64,000 nt of DNA. Source: Ideonella sp. (GTDB taxonomy: Bacteria; Pseudomonadota; Gammaproteobacteria; Burkholderiales; Burkholderiaceae_C). The notes below the pieces were generated by a model that saw only the letters and a program-made list of their open reading frames with translations, ran no database searches and was not told where the DNA came from. This document shows positions 16,150-25,643 of the stretch, one piece after another. Location of the stretch: the NCBI GenBank assembly GCA_015075545.1, contig JABTUC010000001.1, forward strand, positions 558,001-622,000, written 5' to 3'. Made by a program: the position numbers and the translations under genes. Position 1 is the first letter of the stretch; each line of letters opens with the position of its first letter.

Positions 16150-17604
16150 ATGGAATCGATCGACTTCGACACCCGTTCGGTCTTCGTCGACGGGCACTGG
16201 CAGGCGGCGTCGTTCGGCCGCACGCTGCCACTCGTCAATCCGTCCGACGGCTCCGAGCTGACGCAGATCGCGCGCGGCGGCCCCGCCGAGATCGACGCCG
16301 CGGTGCGCGCGGCGCAGGCCGCGCTCGACGGCGCCTGGGGGCGCAGCAGCGCGGCCGAGCGCGGCCGCATCCTGCAGCGCATGAGCCAGCGCGTGAGCGA
16401 ACTCGCCGACGTGCTGGCGCGCATGGAGGCGCTCGACGTCGGCAAGCCGGTCAAGCAGGGGCTGGCCGACGCGCATGCACTGGCGCGCTACCTCGAGTTC
16501 TACGGCGGCGCCGCCGACAAGGTGATGGGCGAGACGATTCCGTTCACGCCCGGCTACACCGCGCTGACGCTGCGCGAGCCGCACGGCGTCACCGGCCACA
16601 TCGTGCCGTGGAACTACCCGATGCAGATCATCGGCCGCTCGGTCGGCGCGGCGCTGGCGATGGGCAACGCCTGCGTGCTCAAGCCGGCCGAAGAGGCGTG
16701 TCTCACCGCGCTGGCGTTCGCGCGCATCGCGAACGACTGCGGGCTGCCGGGCGGCGCGCTCAACGTCGTGCCCGGGCTCGGCGAGGAGGCCGGCGCCGCG
16801 CTGGCGCGACACCACGGCGTGGCGCACCTGTCGTTCACCGGCTCGGTGGCGGTGGGGCAGCAGGTGCAGGCGGCGGCGGCGAAGAACACCGTGCCGGTGA
16901 CGCTCGAGCTGGGCGGCAAGAGCCCGCAGCTCGTGTTCGCCGACGCCGACCTCGACGCCGCGCTGCCGTTCCTGGTCAACGCCGGCGTGCAGAACGCCGG
17001 CCAGACCTGCTCGGCGGCGTCGCGCATCCTGGTGCAGGCGAGCGTCTTCGACGAGGTGGTCGCGCGCATGGCCGAGCGCTACCGCAAGCTGGTGGTCGGC
17101 CCGGCGATCGCCGACCCCGACGTCGGCCCGCTGATCTCGGCGCGCCAGAAGGAGGTGGTGCAGAGCTACCTCGCCGCGGCGCGCGATAGCGGCCTGCGGG
17201 TGGCCGCTCAGGCCGACCTCGCCAGCAGCCTGCCTCGCGAGGGCTGCTACGTCGCGCCGACGCTGCTGGCCCCGGTGCGCAGCGACCACCGGCTGGCGCA
17301 GGAGGAGATCTTCGGCCCGGTGCAGGTGGTGATCGCGTTCGACGACGAGGCCGATGCCATCGCGCAGGCCAACGGCACCGACTACGGCCTGGTGGCCGGC
17401 GTCTGGACGCGCGACGGCAGCCGCGCGCTGCGCGTGGCGCGCGCGCTGAGGTGCGGCCAGGTGTTCGTCAACAACTACGGTGCCGGCGGCGGCGTCGAGC
17501 TGCCGTTCGGCGGCGTCAAGCGCTCAGGCCACGGCCGCGAGAAGGGCTTCGAGGCGCTGTACGGCTTCTCGACGCTGAAGACGATCGCCATCAAGCACGA
17601 CTGA
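16150..17604 (+). CDS. Aldehyde dehydrogenase family protein
   Basis: 484 residues from the ATG at 16150 (MESIDFDTRSVFVDG), chosen because relatives begin about 10 residues before this FVDG; ATGs at 16102 and 16123 are alternatives. NAD(P)-dependent oxidation of an aldehyde to its acid is expected. Motifs: VPWNYPMQIIG, the general base Glu in ELGGKSPQLVF, the nucleophile Cys in NAGQTCSAASR, EEIFGPV and the C-terminal FGGVKRSGHGREKG. The resemblance is to betaine- or gamma-aminobutyraldehyde-type dehydrogenases, but the substrate is not decided by sequence alone. A TATCAT box at 16074-16079 could be part of its promoter. Confidence 0.9.
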   Translation: MESIDFDTRSVFVDGHWQAASFGRTLPLVNPSDGSELTQIARGGPAEIDAAVRAAQAALDGAWGRSSAAERGRILQRMSQRVSELADVLARMEALDVGKPVKQGLADAHALARYLEFYGGAADKVMGETIPFTPGYTALTLREPHGVTGHIVPWNYPMQIIGRSVGAALAMGNACVLKPAEEACLTALAFARIANDCGLPGGALNVVPGLGEEAGAALARHHGVAHLSFTGSVAVGQQVQAAAAKNTVPVTLELGGKSPQLVFADADLDAALPFLVNAGVQNAGQTCSAASRILVQASVFDEVVARMAERYRKLVVGPAIADPDVGPLISARQKEVVQSYLAAARDSGLRVAAQADLASSLPREGCYVAPTLLAPVRSDHRLAQEEIFGPVQVVIAFDDEADAIAQANGTDYGLVAGVWTRDGSRALRVARALRCGQVFVNNYGAGGGVELPFGGVKRSGHGREKGFEALYGFSTLKTIAIKHD

Positions 17605-17607
17605 GGC

Positions 17608-17787
17608 TCAGCCCTCGGCCGGCGGCTCGCTGGCGCCGGGCTGCGGTTCGGCGGCCGGCAGCGCCTCGCGACGCACCGGCGCGATCCATTGCTCGAGCCA
17701 GCCCCACCACGAGAACGCGCTCGGCGCGGTGCTCGGCTCGGCCAGGGGCATCGCTCGTGAATCGAAAGCCGGACTGACGGTGTCCAT
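17608..17787 (-). CDS. Small hypothetical protein
   Basis: 59 residues, Pro- and Ala-rich with an aromatic patch FSWWGWLEQWIAPV that could sit at a membrane surface. The ATG at 17787 has a good GGAGA ribosome site 6 nt upstream (GCGGAGACCCGTC), the main reason to accept it. No family is recognised. It converges on the aldehyde dehydrogenase gene with 3 nt between the stops. The remaining 17788-17960 holds nothing I can name. Confidence 0.45.
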   Translation of the reverse strand: MDTVSPAFDSRAMPLAEPSTAPSAFSWWGWLEQWIAPVRREALPAAEPQPGASEPPAEG

Positions 17788-17960
17788 GACGGGTCTCCGC
17801 GCGGGTTGTTTCGGCACGCCCGGGCCACAGCCTAGAGGCTGCGCGGCACGTTTCCGATGCCGGCGACGCCCTGGGGCCCAACAAGCGTGTCGGGTGACCG
17901 CCCACTACGTCACGGCCGATACGCTGCTGCCCGACGCCGCGCCTGCGGCGCGCTCTCGGA

Positions 17961-19154
17961 TTACGCCAGCACCGCAGCGAACGCCTGCGCGGTGCGCTCG
18001 ACGTTGCCGTGGTTGAGCCCCGCCACGCACATGCGGCCCGAGCGGATCAGGTAGACCGCGTACTCCTCGCGCAGGCGATCGACCTGCGCCGCCGACAGGC
18101 CGGTGTAGCTGAACATGCCGCGCTGGGTCAGCAGGTAGCCGAAATCGCGCCCCGGCACGCGCGCGCTGAGCACCTCGTGCAGCGCCTTGCGCATCGCACG
18201 GATGCGCTCGCGCATGCGCGCCACCTCGCCCTGCCACTGCGTGCGCAACTGCGGGTCGCCGAGCACCTGCGCCACGATGCCCGCGGCGTGGATCGCCGGG
18301 CTGGAGTAGATGCGGCGGATCGTCAGCCTGAGCTGGCCGAACACCAGCTCGGCCTCGCGCGCGCTGGGGCAGACCACCGACAGCGCGCCGCAGCGCTCGC
18401 CATACACGCTCATGCTCTTGGAGAACGAATTGGCCACCAGGCAGGCCGCGCCGGAGGCGGCCAGCGCACGCACCGCGTAGGCGTCCTCGTCGAGCCCGTC
18501 GCCGTAGCCCTGGTAGGCGAGGTCGAGGTAGGCGATCAGCTCGCGCCGCTTCAACACCGGGATCAGCTGATCCCACTGCGCGCGCGTGAGGTCGACGCCG
18601 GTCGGGTTGTGACAGCAGGCGTGCAGCAGCACGATGCTGCGCGCGGGCAGCTGCTCGATCGCCGCCAGCATCTCGGCGAAGCGCACACCGCCGCTCGCCG
18701 CGTCGTAGTACGGATAGGTGCTGACCGCGAAGCCGCTGCCCTCGAACATCGAGCGGTGGTTCTCCCAGCTCGGGTCGCTGATCCAGACGCCGCTGCCGGG
18801 AAACCAGCGCCTCAGGAAGTCGGCGCCGACCTTGAGCCCCCCGCTCGACCCCACCGACTGCACGGTGACCACGCGGCGCGAGGCCAGCGCCTCGTGGTTG
18901 GCGCCGAACAGCAGTTGCTGCACCGCGCTGCGCGCATCGGCAGCGCCCTCCATCGGCAGGTAAGGCTTGGGCCCGCCGCGAGCGAGCAGGCGCTGCTCGG
19001 CCGAGTGCACGCTGTCGAGCACCGGGATTCGACCCTCGTCATCGAAGTAGATGCCGATCGAGAGGTTGACCTTGTGCGGCCGCGGGTCGGCGTTGAAGGC
19101 CTCGACCAGCGCGAAGATCGGGTCGCCCGCATAGGGCTCGACATGCTCGAACAC
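17961..19154 (-). CDS. tyrB: Aromatic amino acid aminotransferase (class I, TyrB/AspC type)
   Basis: 397 residues. It transfers the amino group between aromatic or dicarboxylic amino acids and 2-oxoglutarate, with PLP. The N-terminus FEHVEPYAGDPIFALVEAFN and NLSIGIYFDDEGRIPVL are typical of the E. coli TyrB/AspC subgroup. PLP-binding residues are in HACCHNPTGVD (178-188), YLDLAYQGYG (209-218) and the Schiff-base Lys246 in VANSFSKSMSVYGER. Aspartate versus aromatic preference cannot be proved from sequence, so the symbol is tentative. Confidence 0.88.
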   Translation of the reverse strand: MFEHVEPYAGDPIFALVEAFNADPRPHKVNLSIGIYFDDEGRIPVLDSVHSAEQRLLARGGPKPYLPMEGAADARSAVQQLLFGANHEALASRRVVTVQSVGSSGGLKVGADFLRRWFPGSGVWISDPSWENHRSMFEGSGFAVSTYPYYDAASGGVRFAEMLAAIEQLPARSIVLLHACCHNPTGVDLTRAQWDQLIPVLKRRELIAYLDLAYQGYGDGLDEDAYAVRALAASGAACLVANSFSKSMSVYGERCGALSVVCPSAREAELVFGQLRLTIRRIYSSPAIHAAGIVAQVLGDPQLRTQWQGEVARMRERIRAMRKALHEVLSARVPGRDFGYLLTQRGMFSYTGLSAAQVDRLREEYAVYLIRSGRMCVAGLNHGNVERTAQAFAAVLA

Positions 19155-19205
19155 ACGATGCTCCTGCAGTGGATGGCGCGATTATCGGGCCGCGCGCCCG
19201 CTCAG

Positions 19206-19694
19206 CTACGCCGCGAGCGCGGCCTCGATGTCGTGCGTCAGCTTGGCCGGCTCGTCCTTCGGCGCGTAGCGCTTGATGGTCTTGCCGTCGCGGCCGATCA
19301 GGAACTTGGTGAAGTTCCACTTGATCGCCTGCGTGCCGAGCATGCCCGGCGCCTCCTGCGTCAGCCAGCGGTACAGCGGATGCGCGCCGCTGCCGTTGAC
19401 CTCGATCTTGGCCATCATCGGGAACGAGACGCCGTAGTTGAGCCGGCAGAACGAGGCGATCTCGTCGTTGGCACCCGGATCCTGGCCGCCGAACTCGTTG
19501 CTCGGGAACCCCAGCACGACGAGCCCGCGATCCTGGTAGGCCTGCCACAGCACCTGCAGGCCGTCGAACTGCGGCGTGAACCCGCACTGGCTGGCGGTGT
19601 TGACGATCAGCAGCACCTTGCCCTTGTAGCGGTCGAGCTTGACTCGCTTGCCGTCGATCGCCTGTGCCTCGAAGCCCCACACATCGGTGCCCAT
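19206..19694 (-). CDS. Glutathione peroxidase family thiol peroxidase
   Basis: 162 residues, full length. The thioredoxin-fold peroxidase motifs are present: NTASQCGFT with the peroxidatic Cys37 (cysteine, not selenocysteine), FPSNEFGGQDPG, and KWNFTKFLIGRDG with the Trp-Asn pair. It reduces hydroperoxides in the cytoplasm with glutathione or thioredoxin. It follows the aminotransferase gene by position but is upstream in transcription, with a gap of about 50 nt. Confidence 0.92.
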   Translation of the reverse strand: MGTDVWGFEAQAIDGKRVKLDRYKGKVLLIVNTASQCGFTPQFDGLQVLWQAYQDRGLVVLGFPSNEFGGQDPGANDEIASFCRLNYGVSFPMMAKIEVNGSGAHPLYRWLTQEAPGMLGTQAIKWNFTKFLIGRDGKTIKRYAPKDEPAKLTHDIEAALAA

Positions 19695-19828
19695 CGCTGC
19701 TCCTTTCTCGCCGCCGCCCGGGCCGCCGTGATGTTATGCCGCGGCGCCTGCACGCGCTGCATTGACGCGCCATGACCCGGCAGCGGACGATGCGACACCC
19801 TCCTTCGAGCCGTCCAGGGGCCCGCCCC

Positions 19829-20746
19829 ATGTCGTCGCCACACAGCGTGTGCCTGCTGGGCTTCAGCGATTTCGAGCGCCGTGCGCTCGCGCTGCAGTTT
19901 CGCCTCGCCGCGGGTCGTACGCCGTCGTATGCCCTGGTGGCGGGCATCGACGAGGCGCGCTTCCTGGTGGTCGACGGCGACTCCAAGCCGGCGGTGCAGC
20001 GCGCGCTCGATGCCGGGCGGCTGGCGCACTGCCTGTTCGTCGGCGTGGCGGCGGCGCCCAAGGGCGCGCTGGCGCGCCTGCGCCGCCCGATCGACGCGCT
20101 GTCGCTGCTGCGCGAACTCGACGCCGCGCTGATTCAGCTGCAAGGCCCGGCCGCCCTGCCGCCGGCGCCGCCGCCCCCGCCGCCGGCCGTGGTGCCCGTG
20201 CGGCCAGCGTCGCGCGTCGTGGCCGCTGCGGCAGAGCGACCCGCACCTGAACCGCAACGCGCTGCCGACGGGGGCCTGCTCGACTCGCAGTTGTCGGAGC
20301 TGGCCGAGCGATTTCCCGATCGCGCAGCGGTCGCCGGGCAGGCCGCGCCGGCCGCCGCCAAGGCCGCTGCGCGCTGCGATGCGCTGCTGGTCGACGACAG
20401 CGAGATCGCGCTGAAGTTCCTCGAGCTGAAGCTCGGCGAACTGGGGCTGCGCTCGCGCACCGTCACCGACAGCGACGCCGCGCTCGCGCAGCTCGCGCAG
20501 CACGACTTCAACTACGTCTTCCTCGACGTCGAACTCGGGCCCGGCAGCAAGCTCGACGGCCTGGCGCTGTGCCGGCACATCAAGCGCCGTTGGCACCGGC
20601 CGCCGGTGGTGGCGATGGTGTCGGCCCACGCGACGCAGACCGACCGCGTGCGCGGCAGCCTCGCCGGCTGCGACGCCTACCTCGGCAAGCCGCTGCAGCC
20701 GCGCGAGCTGCTGGCGGTGGTCGGCCTGCGCCGCGGCCGCCCGTAG
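19829..20746 (+). CDS. Response regulator receiver protein with unusual N-terminal domain
   Basis: 305 residues from the ATG at 19829 (MSSPHSVCLLGFSDFERR). The C-terminal 120 residues are a receiver domain: acidic pair in ALLVDDSEIALKFLELKLG, phosphorylatable Asp in YVFLDVELGPGSKLDG, Ser of MVSAHA, and Lys in GKPLQPRELL. The N-terminal 110 residues are not a known output domain, though the fold looks alpha/beta and receiver-like (SLLRELDAALIQL at its end). A Pro/Ala-rich linker (about residues 112-145) joins them. No DNA-binding domain follows, so output is probably by protein contact. No kinase gene is nearby. Confidence 0.75.
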   Translation: MSSPHSVCLLGFSDFERRALALQFRLAAGRTPSYALVAGIDEARFLVVDGDSKPAVQRALDAGRLAHCLFVGVAAAPKGALARLRRPIDALSLLRELDAALIQLQGPAALPPAPPPPPPAVVPVRPASRVVAAAAERPAPEPQRAADGGLLDSQLSELAERFPDRAAVAGQAAPAAAKAAARCDALLVDDSEIALKFLELKLGELGLRSRTVTDSDAALAQLAQHDFNYVFLDVELGPGSKLDGLALCRHIKRRWHRPPVVAMVSAHATQTDRVRGSLAGCDAYLGKPLQPRELLAVVGLRRGRP

Positions 20747-20756
20747 CCCGCCAGGG

Positions 20757-21677
20757 TCAGTCCGCGCGCTCGCCGCGGCCTTCGTGCCACGCCGCGAGCA
20801 ACGCCGCCGCGACGATCAACAGGCCGCCGGCCACCGTCTGCGCGCGCAGCGTCGCGGCGCCGAGCACGACTGCCGAGACGCTGGCGAACACCACCTCGCT
20901 GACCATCACCACGGCGGTAGTGCCGGCACGCAGCCGGGCGGCGCCGAACTGCAGCGCCAGGTTCGACACCAGGATCCACAGCGCCAGCCCCAGCACCCAC
21001 GGCGCCCAGGCAGCGCTCAGCGGCGGCAGCAGCGCGAAGCCGGCCTGCGTGCCGGTCGCCGCCACCAGCGCGCTGACCAGGGCACCGCCGACGAACATCG
21101 CCAGCGCGCGCGACGCCGCGGGCCGACGCGCCTCGCGGCGCAGCATCACGTTGTTGAGCGCGAACGACGCGCCGCCGGCCAGCCCCAGCCAGTCGGCCGC
21201 CGTGCGCGGCGCAGGCCAGCCGCCGCCGTCGGGCCACAGCACCACCAGCGCACCGATCACCGCCAGCAGCGCGCGCAGCAGCACGTCGGCATGCAGCGGC
21301 TCGCGCAGCAGCGCCCTGGCGAGCAGCACGCTCCACAGCGGCATCAGATAGAACAGCAGCACCACGCGCACCACGTCGCCGACCGTGACGCCCCAGTTGA
21401 AGCAGGCGTTGGTGAAGCCCGAGGCAAACACCAGCACCCACAGGCTGCGCGTGCGCAGCAGATCGGCCAGCGCCGACGGCCGCCAGGCCGCGAGCGCGGC
21501 CACCACGACGCCGTAGGTCAGCGCGGTCGCCCACAGCGGGTGCACGCCCAGCGCCTGCAACTGGCGCAGCGGCCACCAGAAGACGCCCCAGGTGAAGGCA
21601 TTGAACAGCAGCGCCGCCACCGCCGCCCGCGATGCAGGGACTGCCGTCACCGCCGCGCCGCGTGCGCCGTCAGGCAC
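20757..21677 (-). CDS. EamA-family (DMT) inner-membrane transporter
   Basis: 306 residues from a GTG at 21677 whose first bases overlap the stop of lplT (GTGCCTGA), so translation is coupled. Ten hydrophobic segments in two EamA repeats are visible, e.g. AALLFNAFTWGVFWWPLRQL, FASGFTNACFNWGVTVGDVV and VVMVSEVVFASVSAVVLGA. Family members export amino acids, metabolites or drugs; the substrate is unknown. Confidence 0.85.
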   Translation of the reverse strand: MPDGARGAAVTAVPASRAAVAALLFNAFTWGVFWWPLRQLQALGVHPLWATALTYGVVVAALAAWRPSALADLLRTRSLWVLVFASGFTNACFNWGVTVGDVVRVVLLFYLMPLWSVLLARALLREPLHADVLLRALLAVIGALVVLWPDGGGWPAPRTAADWLGLAGGASFALNNVMLRREARRPAASRALAMFVGGALVSALVAATGTQAGFALLPPLSAAWAPWVLGLALWILVSNLALQFGAARLRAGTTAVVMVSEVVFASVSAVVLGAATLRAQTVAGGLLIVAAALLAAWHEGRGERAD

Positions 21678-22953
21678 CGAGCTTGTCGGAGCGCGCGATC
21701 ACCAGCAGCCGCTCCACCTCGTCGCGATGGCGCACGCTGTTGGAGCGGTGCCAGCGGCCGATCAGCGCCATCGTCGCGGTGACCGCGACGCCGAACACGG
21801 CGATCGACACGAACGCCGACAGGCCGACCTTGGTCATGCCGGTGTAGAACGCGCCCAGGCCGAGGATGGCCGCCTGCTCGTTGAAGTTCTGCACCGCGAT
21901 CGAGCGGCCGGCGCCCATCAGGTTGTGGCCGCGGTGCTGCAGCAGCGCGTTCATCGGCACCACCAGGAAGCCCCCCGCCGCGCCGAGCAGGATCATGAAC
22001 GGCGCGGCCACCCACGGCTGGTGGATGATGTTGAGCCCGATCACCAGCACGCCCATCGCCACGCCGAGCGGAATGACCTTGGTCGCCTGGTCGAGCCGCA
22101 CCAGCCACGCCGCCACCACCGCGCCGATGGCGGTGCCGATGGCCACCACGCCCACCAGCGACGACGCCTGCGTCGTGCTGTAGCCGAGCGCCGCCGCTGC
22201 CCAGGCGAAGACGATCACGCGCAGGTTGCCCGACACGCCCCAGAACAGCGTGGTCGTGGCCAGCGAGATCTGCCCCAGCTTGTCGGCCCACAGCCGGGCG
22301 TTGCACTGGCTGAAGTCGGCCACCAGCACGAGCAGGTTGGTGGTCAGCGGCTGCAGCGGCGCCTCGGTGCGCGGAATGTAGAGGTTGAACACCGCGGCGA
22401 TCACGTACAGCACGATGATCGCGGCGATCGCCGCCTCCGGTGGCGTGTTGACCCCGAAGTCGAACCACGGGAAGTCGAAACCGAGCAGCCACGGCGCCAC
22501 CCTGCCGCCGATCAGCTGGCCGCCGAGCAGCACGCCGAGAATGATCGAGGCGATCGTCAGCCCTTCGATCCAGCCATTGGCCTTGACCAGTTGCGACGGC
22601 GGCAGCAGCTCGGTGAGGATGCCGTACTTGGCCGGCGAGTAGGCCGCCGCGCCGAGCCCGACCACCGCGTACGAGAGCAACGGGTGGCCGCCGAACAGCA
22701 TCAGCAGGCAGCCCACCGCCTTGATCGTGTTGGAGATGAACATCACCTGCCCTTTGGGCACGGCGTCGGCGAACGCGCCCACCAGCGGCGCGAGCAGCAC
22801 GTAGAACAGCGCGAACATCGGTGTCAGCGCCGGGATCTGCCACGCCGGCGCATGCGTACTGCGCAGCAGCTCGATGGCGCCGACCAGCAACGCGTTGTCG
22901 GCCAGCGAGCTGAAGAACTGCGCCGACATGATGGTGTAGAAGCCTCTTTTCAT
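21670..22953 (-). CDS. lplT: Lysophospholipid transporter LplT (MFS)
   Basis: 427 residues from the ATG at 22953. The N-terminus MKRGFYTIMSAQFFSSLADNALL matches LplT. Twelve membrane segments are visible, with the MFS motif GAFADAVPKGQVMFISN after helix 2 and YSPAKYGILTELLPPSQLVKANGWIEG. LplT flips lysophosphatidylethanolamine inward across the inner membrane for re-acylation. In E. coli it is followed by aas; here the next gene is an EamA exporter instead and no acyltransferase is adjacent. Confidence 0.9.
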   Translation of the reverse strand: MKRGFYTIMSAQFFSSLADNALLVGAIELLRSTHAPAWQIPALTPMFALFYVLLAPLVGAFADAVPKGQVMFISNTIKAVGCLLMLFGGHPLLSYAVVGLGAAAYSPAKYGILTELLPPSQLVKANGWIEGLTIASIILGVLLGGQLIGGRVAPWLLGFDFPWFDFGVNTPPEAAIAAIIVLYVIAAVFNLYIPRTEAPLQPLTTNLLVLVADFSQCNARLWADKLGQISLATTTLFWGVSGNLRVIVFAWAAAALGYSTTQASSLVGVVAIGTAIGAVVAAWLVRLDQATKVIPLGVAMGVLVIGLNIIHQPWVAAPFMILLGAAGGFLVVPMNALLQHRGHNLMGAGRSIAVQNFNEQAAILGLGAFYTGMTKVGLSAFVSIAVFGVAVTATMALIGRWHRSNSVRHRDEVERLLVIARSDKLGA

Positions 22954-23016
22954 CGCTTCTCGTGTGCGGCGCGCCCGACGGCGCTCTGACGGCTTGGCGT
23001 AGGCATGCGACCGTGG

Positions 23017-23076
23017 GCGCGGCGTTATAGCACGCACGGTCGGGGCCGCCGGCGGGCGCGGCGGCGCTGGCAGAAT
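23017..23076. promoter_or_regulatory. Candidate divergent promoters between lplT and alr
   Basis: Minus strand: TGCTATAAC (23032-23024), an extended -10 for lplT. Plus strand: TGGCAGAAT (23068-23076), an extended -10-like box about 42 nt before alr. No clear -35 boxes are seen. Confidence 0.35.
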
Positions 23077-23117
23077 CGTTCGCGCCATCGTTCCCCACGC
23101 ATTCGAGGCCCACCGCC

Positions 23118-24206
23118 ATGCCCAGACCGATCGAAGCGCTCGTGCACGGCGACGGTCTCGCGCACAACCTGGCGCGTGCGCGCGCGCTGGCGTGCGGCGC
23201 GCGCGTATGGGCGGTAGTCAAGGCCAACGCCTACGGCCACGGCATCGAGCGCGTGTTCGAGTCGCTGCGCGCCGCCGACGGCTTCGCGCTGCTCGACCTC
23301 GGCGAGGCCGAGCGCGTGCGCGCGCTGGGCTGGCGCGGTCCGGTGCTGCTGCTCGAAGGGGTTTTCGAAGCGCGCGACCTCGAGCTGTGCTCGCGCCTGA
23401 ACCTGTGGCACACGGTGCACCGCGAGGAGCAGATCGACTGGCTGGCCTCGCACAAGACGGCGCAGCCGCAGCGCGTGTTCCTCAAGCTCAACAGCGGCAT
23501 GAACCGGCTGGGCTTCGCGCCGCACGCCTATCGCGCCGCGTGGGCACGGCTCAACGCGCTGCCGCAGGTCGACGAGGTCGCGTTGATGACCCACTTCGCC
23601 GACGCCGACGGGGCCGGCGGCGTGGCCGAGCAACTGGCGGTGTTCGAGCGCGCCACCGAAGGCCTGCCCGGCGAGCGCACGCTGGCCAACAGTGCCGCGC
23701 TGCTGCGTCACGCGCAGGCCAGCGCCGCCGACTGGGTGCGCCCGGGCATCATGGTGTACGGCGGCGCGCCCGACCATCCGCAGCACACGGCCGCGCACTG
23801 GCAGCTGCAGCCGACGATGACGCTGCGCGCGCAGCTGATCGGCGTGCAGCAGCTCGCGCGCGGCGATCGCGTCGGCTACGGCGGCACCTTCGTCGCCGAC
23901 GCGGCGATGCGCATCGGCGTCGCCGCCTGCGGCTATGCCGACGGCTACCCGCGCCATGCCGGCACCGGCACGCCGGTGCTGGTCGACGGTGTGCGCACGC
24001 GCACCCTGGGCCGCGTATCGATGGACATGATCGCCGTCGACCTCGCGCCGGCGCCGCACGCCGCGCCGGGCAGCGAGGTCACGCTGTGGGGCCGCGGGCC
24101 GCACGGCAGCGTGCTGCCGATCGACGAGGTGGCGCACGCCGCCGGCACCGTCAGCTACGAGCTGATGTGCGCGCTCGCGCAGCGCGTGCCGACCCGCGTC
24201 GCCTGA
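23118..24206 (+). CDS. alr: Alanine racemase
   Basis: 362 residues, normal length. It interconverts L- and D-alanine for peptidoglycan. The PLP lysine is Lys35 in [15 protein letters not shown]. The second-half catalytic Tyr lies in [19 protein letters not shown], and the C-terminal domain has CGYADGYPR and [13 protein letters not shown]. Substrate segment [11 protein letters not shown] is also intact. The start ATG at 23118 is clear because upstream in-frame sequence is G+C-rich and unlike the family. It is divergent from lplT and followed after 11 nt by arfB. Confidence 0.95.
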   Translation: MPRPIEALVHGDGLAHNLARARALACGARVWAVVKANAYGHGIERVFESLRAADGFALLDLGEAERVRALGWRGPVLLLEGVFEARDLELCSRLNLWHTVHREEQIDWLASHKTAQPQRVFLKLNSGMNRLGFAPHAYRAAWARLNALPQVDEVALMTHFADADGAGGVAEQLAVFERATEGLPGERTLANSAALLRHAQASAADWVRPGIMVYGGAPDHPQHTAAHWQLQPTMTLRAQLIGVQQLARGDRVGYGGTFVADAAMRIGVAACGYADGYPRHAGTGTPVLVDGVRTRTLGRVSMDMIAVDLAPAPHAAPGSEVTLWGRGPHGSVLPIDEVAHAAGTVSYELMCALAQRVPTRVA

Positions 24207-24217
24207 GGTCCGCCGCG

Positions 24218-24631
24218 ATGGCGCGCATCCCCTTCGTGCTCGACGAGCGCGACGTGCGCTTCGAGGCGGTGCGCGCGCAAGGCGCCGGCGGGCAGAACGT
24301 CAACAAGGTGTCCAACGCAGTGGTGCTGCGCTTCGACATCGCGGCTTCCAGCCTGCCCGACGCGCTGAAGACGCGCCTGCGCGCGCGCAGCGACCGCCGC
24401 ATCGGCAGCGACGGCGTGGTGACGATCAAGGCGCAGGAGCATCGCAGCCTGCCGCGCAACCGCGCCGCGGCGCTCGAGCGCCTGCGCGCGCTGCTCAACG
24501 CGGCGGCGACGCTGCCGCGCCGGCGCGTCGCCACCGCGCCGACGCCCGCCTCGCGCGAGCGGCGGCTCGACGACAAGCTGCGCCAGGGCCGGCTCAAGGC
24601 AACGAGGGCGACGCCCTCTCGCGACGAGTGA
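24218..24631 (+). CDS. arfB: Alternative ribosome-rescue factor ArfB (YaeJ)
   Basis: 137 residues from the ATG at 24218. The hydrolytic GGQ is at 24-26 in AQGAGGQNVNKVSNAVVLRF, exactly the ICT1/YaeJ form, and the C-terminus is a basic tail (RRRVATAPTPASRERRLDDKLRQGR) of the kind that enters the empty mRNA channel of stalled ribosomes. It lacks the other release-factor domains, as expected of ArfB. It follows alr by 11 nt and converges on an EamA gene. Confidence 0.92.
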   Translation: MARIPFVLDERDVRFEAVRAQGAGGQNVNKVSNAVVLRFDIAASSLPDALKTRLRARSDRRIGSDGVVTIKAQEHRSLPRNRAAALERLRALLNAAATLPRRRVATAPTPASRERRLDDKLRQGRLKATRATPSRDE

Positions 24632-24650
24632 ACGGCCGCGGCGAAGCCGG

Positions 24651-25538
24651 TCACCCCGATCGCCGCGTCGCGACGTAGACGCTGCCCAGGCTGAGCACGA
24701 TACCGAGCCACGATAGCGCGTTGGGCCGCCAGCCTTCGAGCGCCGCCGAGATCGCCAGCGCGATCGGCGGGATCGTCACGCCGGTCATCGCCGCACGCGC
24801 CGGGCCCACGCGCTGCGCCAGCCTGAAGTAGACGAAGAACGCAACCACCGAGCCGGCCAGCGCCAGGTACAGCAGCGAGCCCCACCACAGCACGCTGGTG
24901 CCCACCTGAGCCGCAGTGCCCTGCGCCAAAGCCACCAGCCACAACGCCAGCGCGCCGTAGGCCATCGACCAACCGAGCATCGGCACCAGCGGCAGGCCGC
25001 GACGCGACAGCGCGAGCGTCATCACGTTGCCGATGCAGGCGCAGGTCACCGCGAGCAGGCCGGCGCCGAGGCCGAGCCCCGCATCGGGCCGCGAACCGGT
25101 GGCCACCAGCTCGGGCCAGAAGATCAGCGCGACGCCGACCACGCCGCACACCGCGGTGGCGATGAAGCGCCGGCTCACCGGTTGGCCGAACACGCGCCAG
25201 CCGAGCAGCGCGTTGCCGAACACCATCAGCGAGAACAGCACCGCCACCAGGCCGCTCGGCACGTGGCGCTCGGCTTCGTAGACGGCCCAGTAGTTGAGGC
25301 TGTACTGCACCACGCCGGTGGCCACGAGCCAGCCGTGCCAGCGCGGCGCCAGCAGCCAATGTTCGCCACGCGCAGCGGCCAACGCGAGCAGCACGACGCC
25401 GGCCAGCCCGAAGCGCCACGCCACCGAGTTCAGCGGCGCGACTTCGGCCAGCTGGTACAGGATGACGTGCCAGGTCGAGGCCCAGATCAGCGTGGGCACC
25501 CAGAACAGTACGCGGGGCGAGTCGAGAAGCTGGCGCAA
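24651..25538 (-). CDS. EamA-family (DMT) inner-membrane transporter
   Basis: 295 residues with ten membrane segments in two EamA repeats. Recognisable parts are WVPTLIWASTWHVILYQL at the N-terminus, AWRFGLAGVVLLALA, VVQYSLNYWAVYEAERHVPSG and the second-repeat LVPMLGWSMAYGALALWLV. It is most like the RhaT/YdcZ-neighbourhood DMT exporters; the substrate is unknown. It is not closely alike to the EamA protein at 20757-21677 in the segments compared, so the two are not a recent duplication. Confidence 0.85.
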   Translation of the reverse strand: MRQLLDSPRVLFWVPTLIWASTWHVILYQLAEVAPLNSVAWRFGLAGVVLLALAAARGEHWLLAPRWHGWLVATGVVQYSLNYWAVYEAERHVPSGLVAVLFSLMVFGNALLGWRVFGQPVSRRFIATAVCGVVGVALIFWPELVATGSRPDAGLGLGAGLLAVTCACIGNVMTLALSRRGLPLVPMLGWSMAYGALALWLVALAQGTAAQVGTSVLWWGSLLYLALAGSVVAFFVYFRLAQRVGPARAAMTGVTIPPIALAISAALEGWRPNALSWLGIVLSLGSVYVATRRSG

Positions 25539-25643
25539 GCGGAAGGCGGGAGTCGCCGCGCAAGCCGGCGCGGGGTCGCGATGCTAGCAGCGCGAGCCGG
25601 TGCGCCTCGGACGCCTCGGCGCCAGCTTGCACAATGGCGTTCG

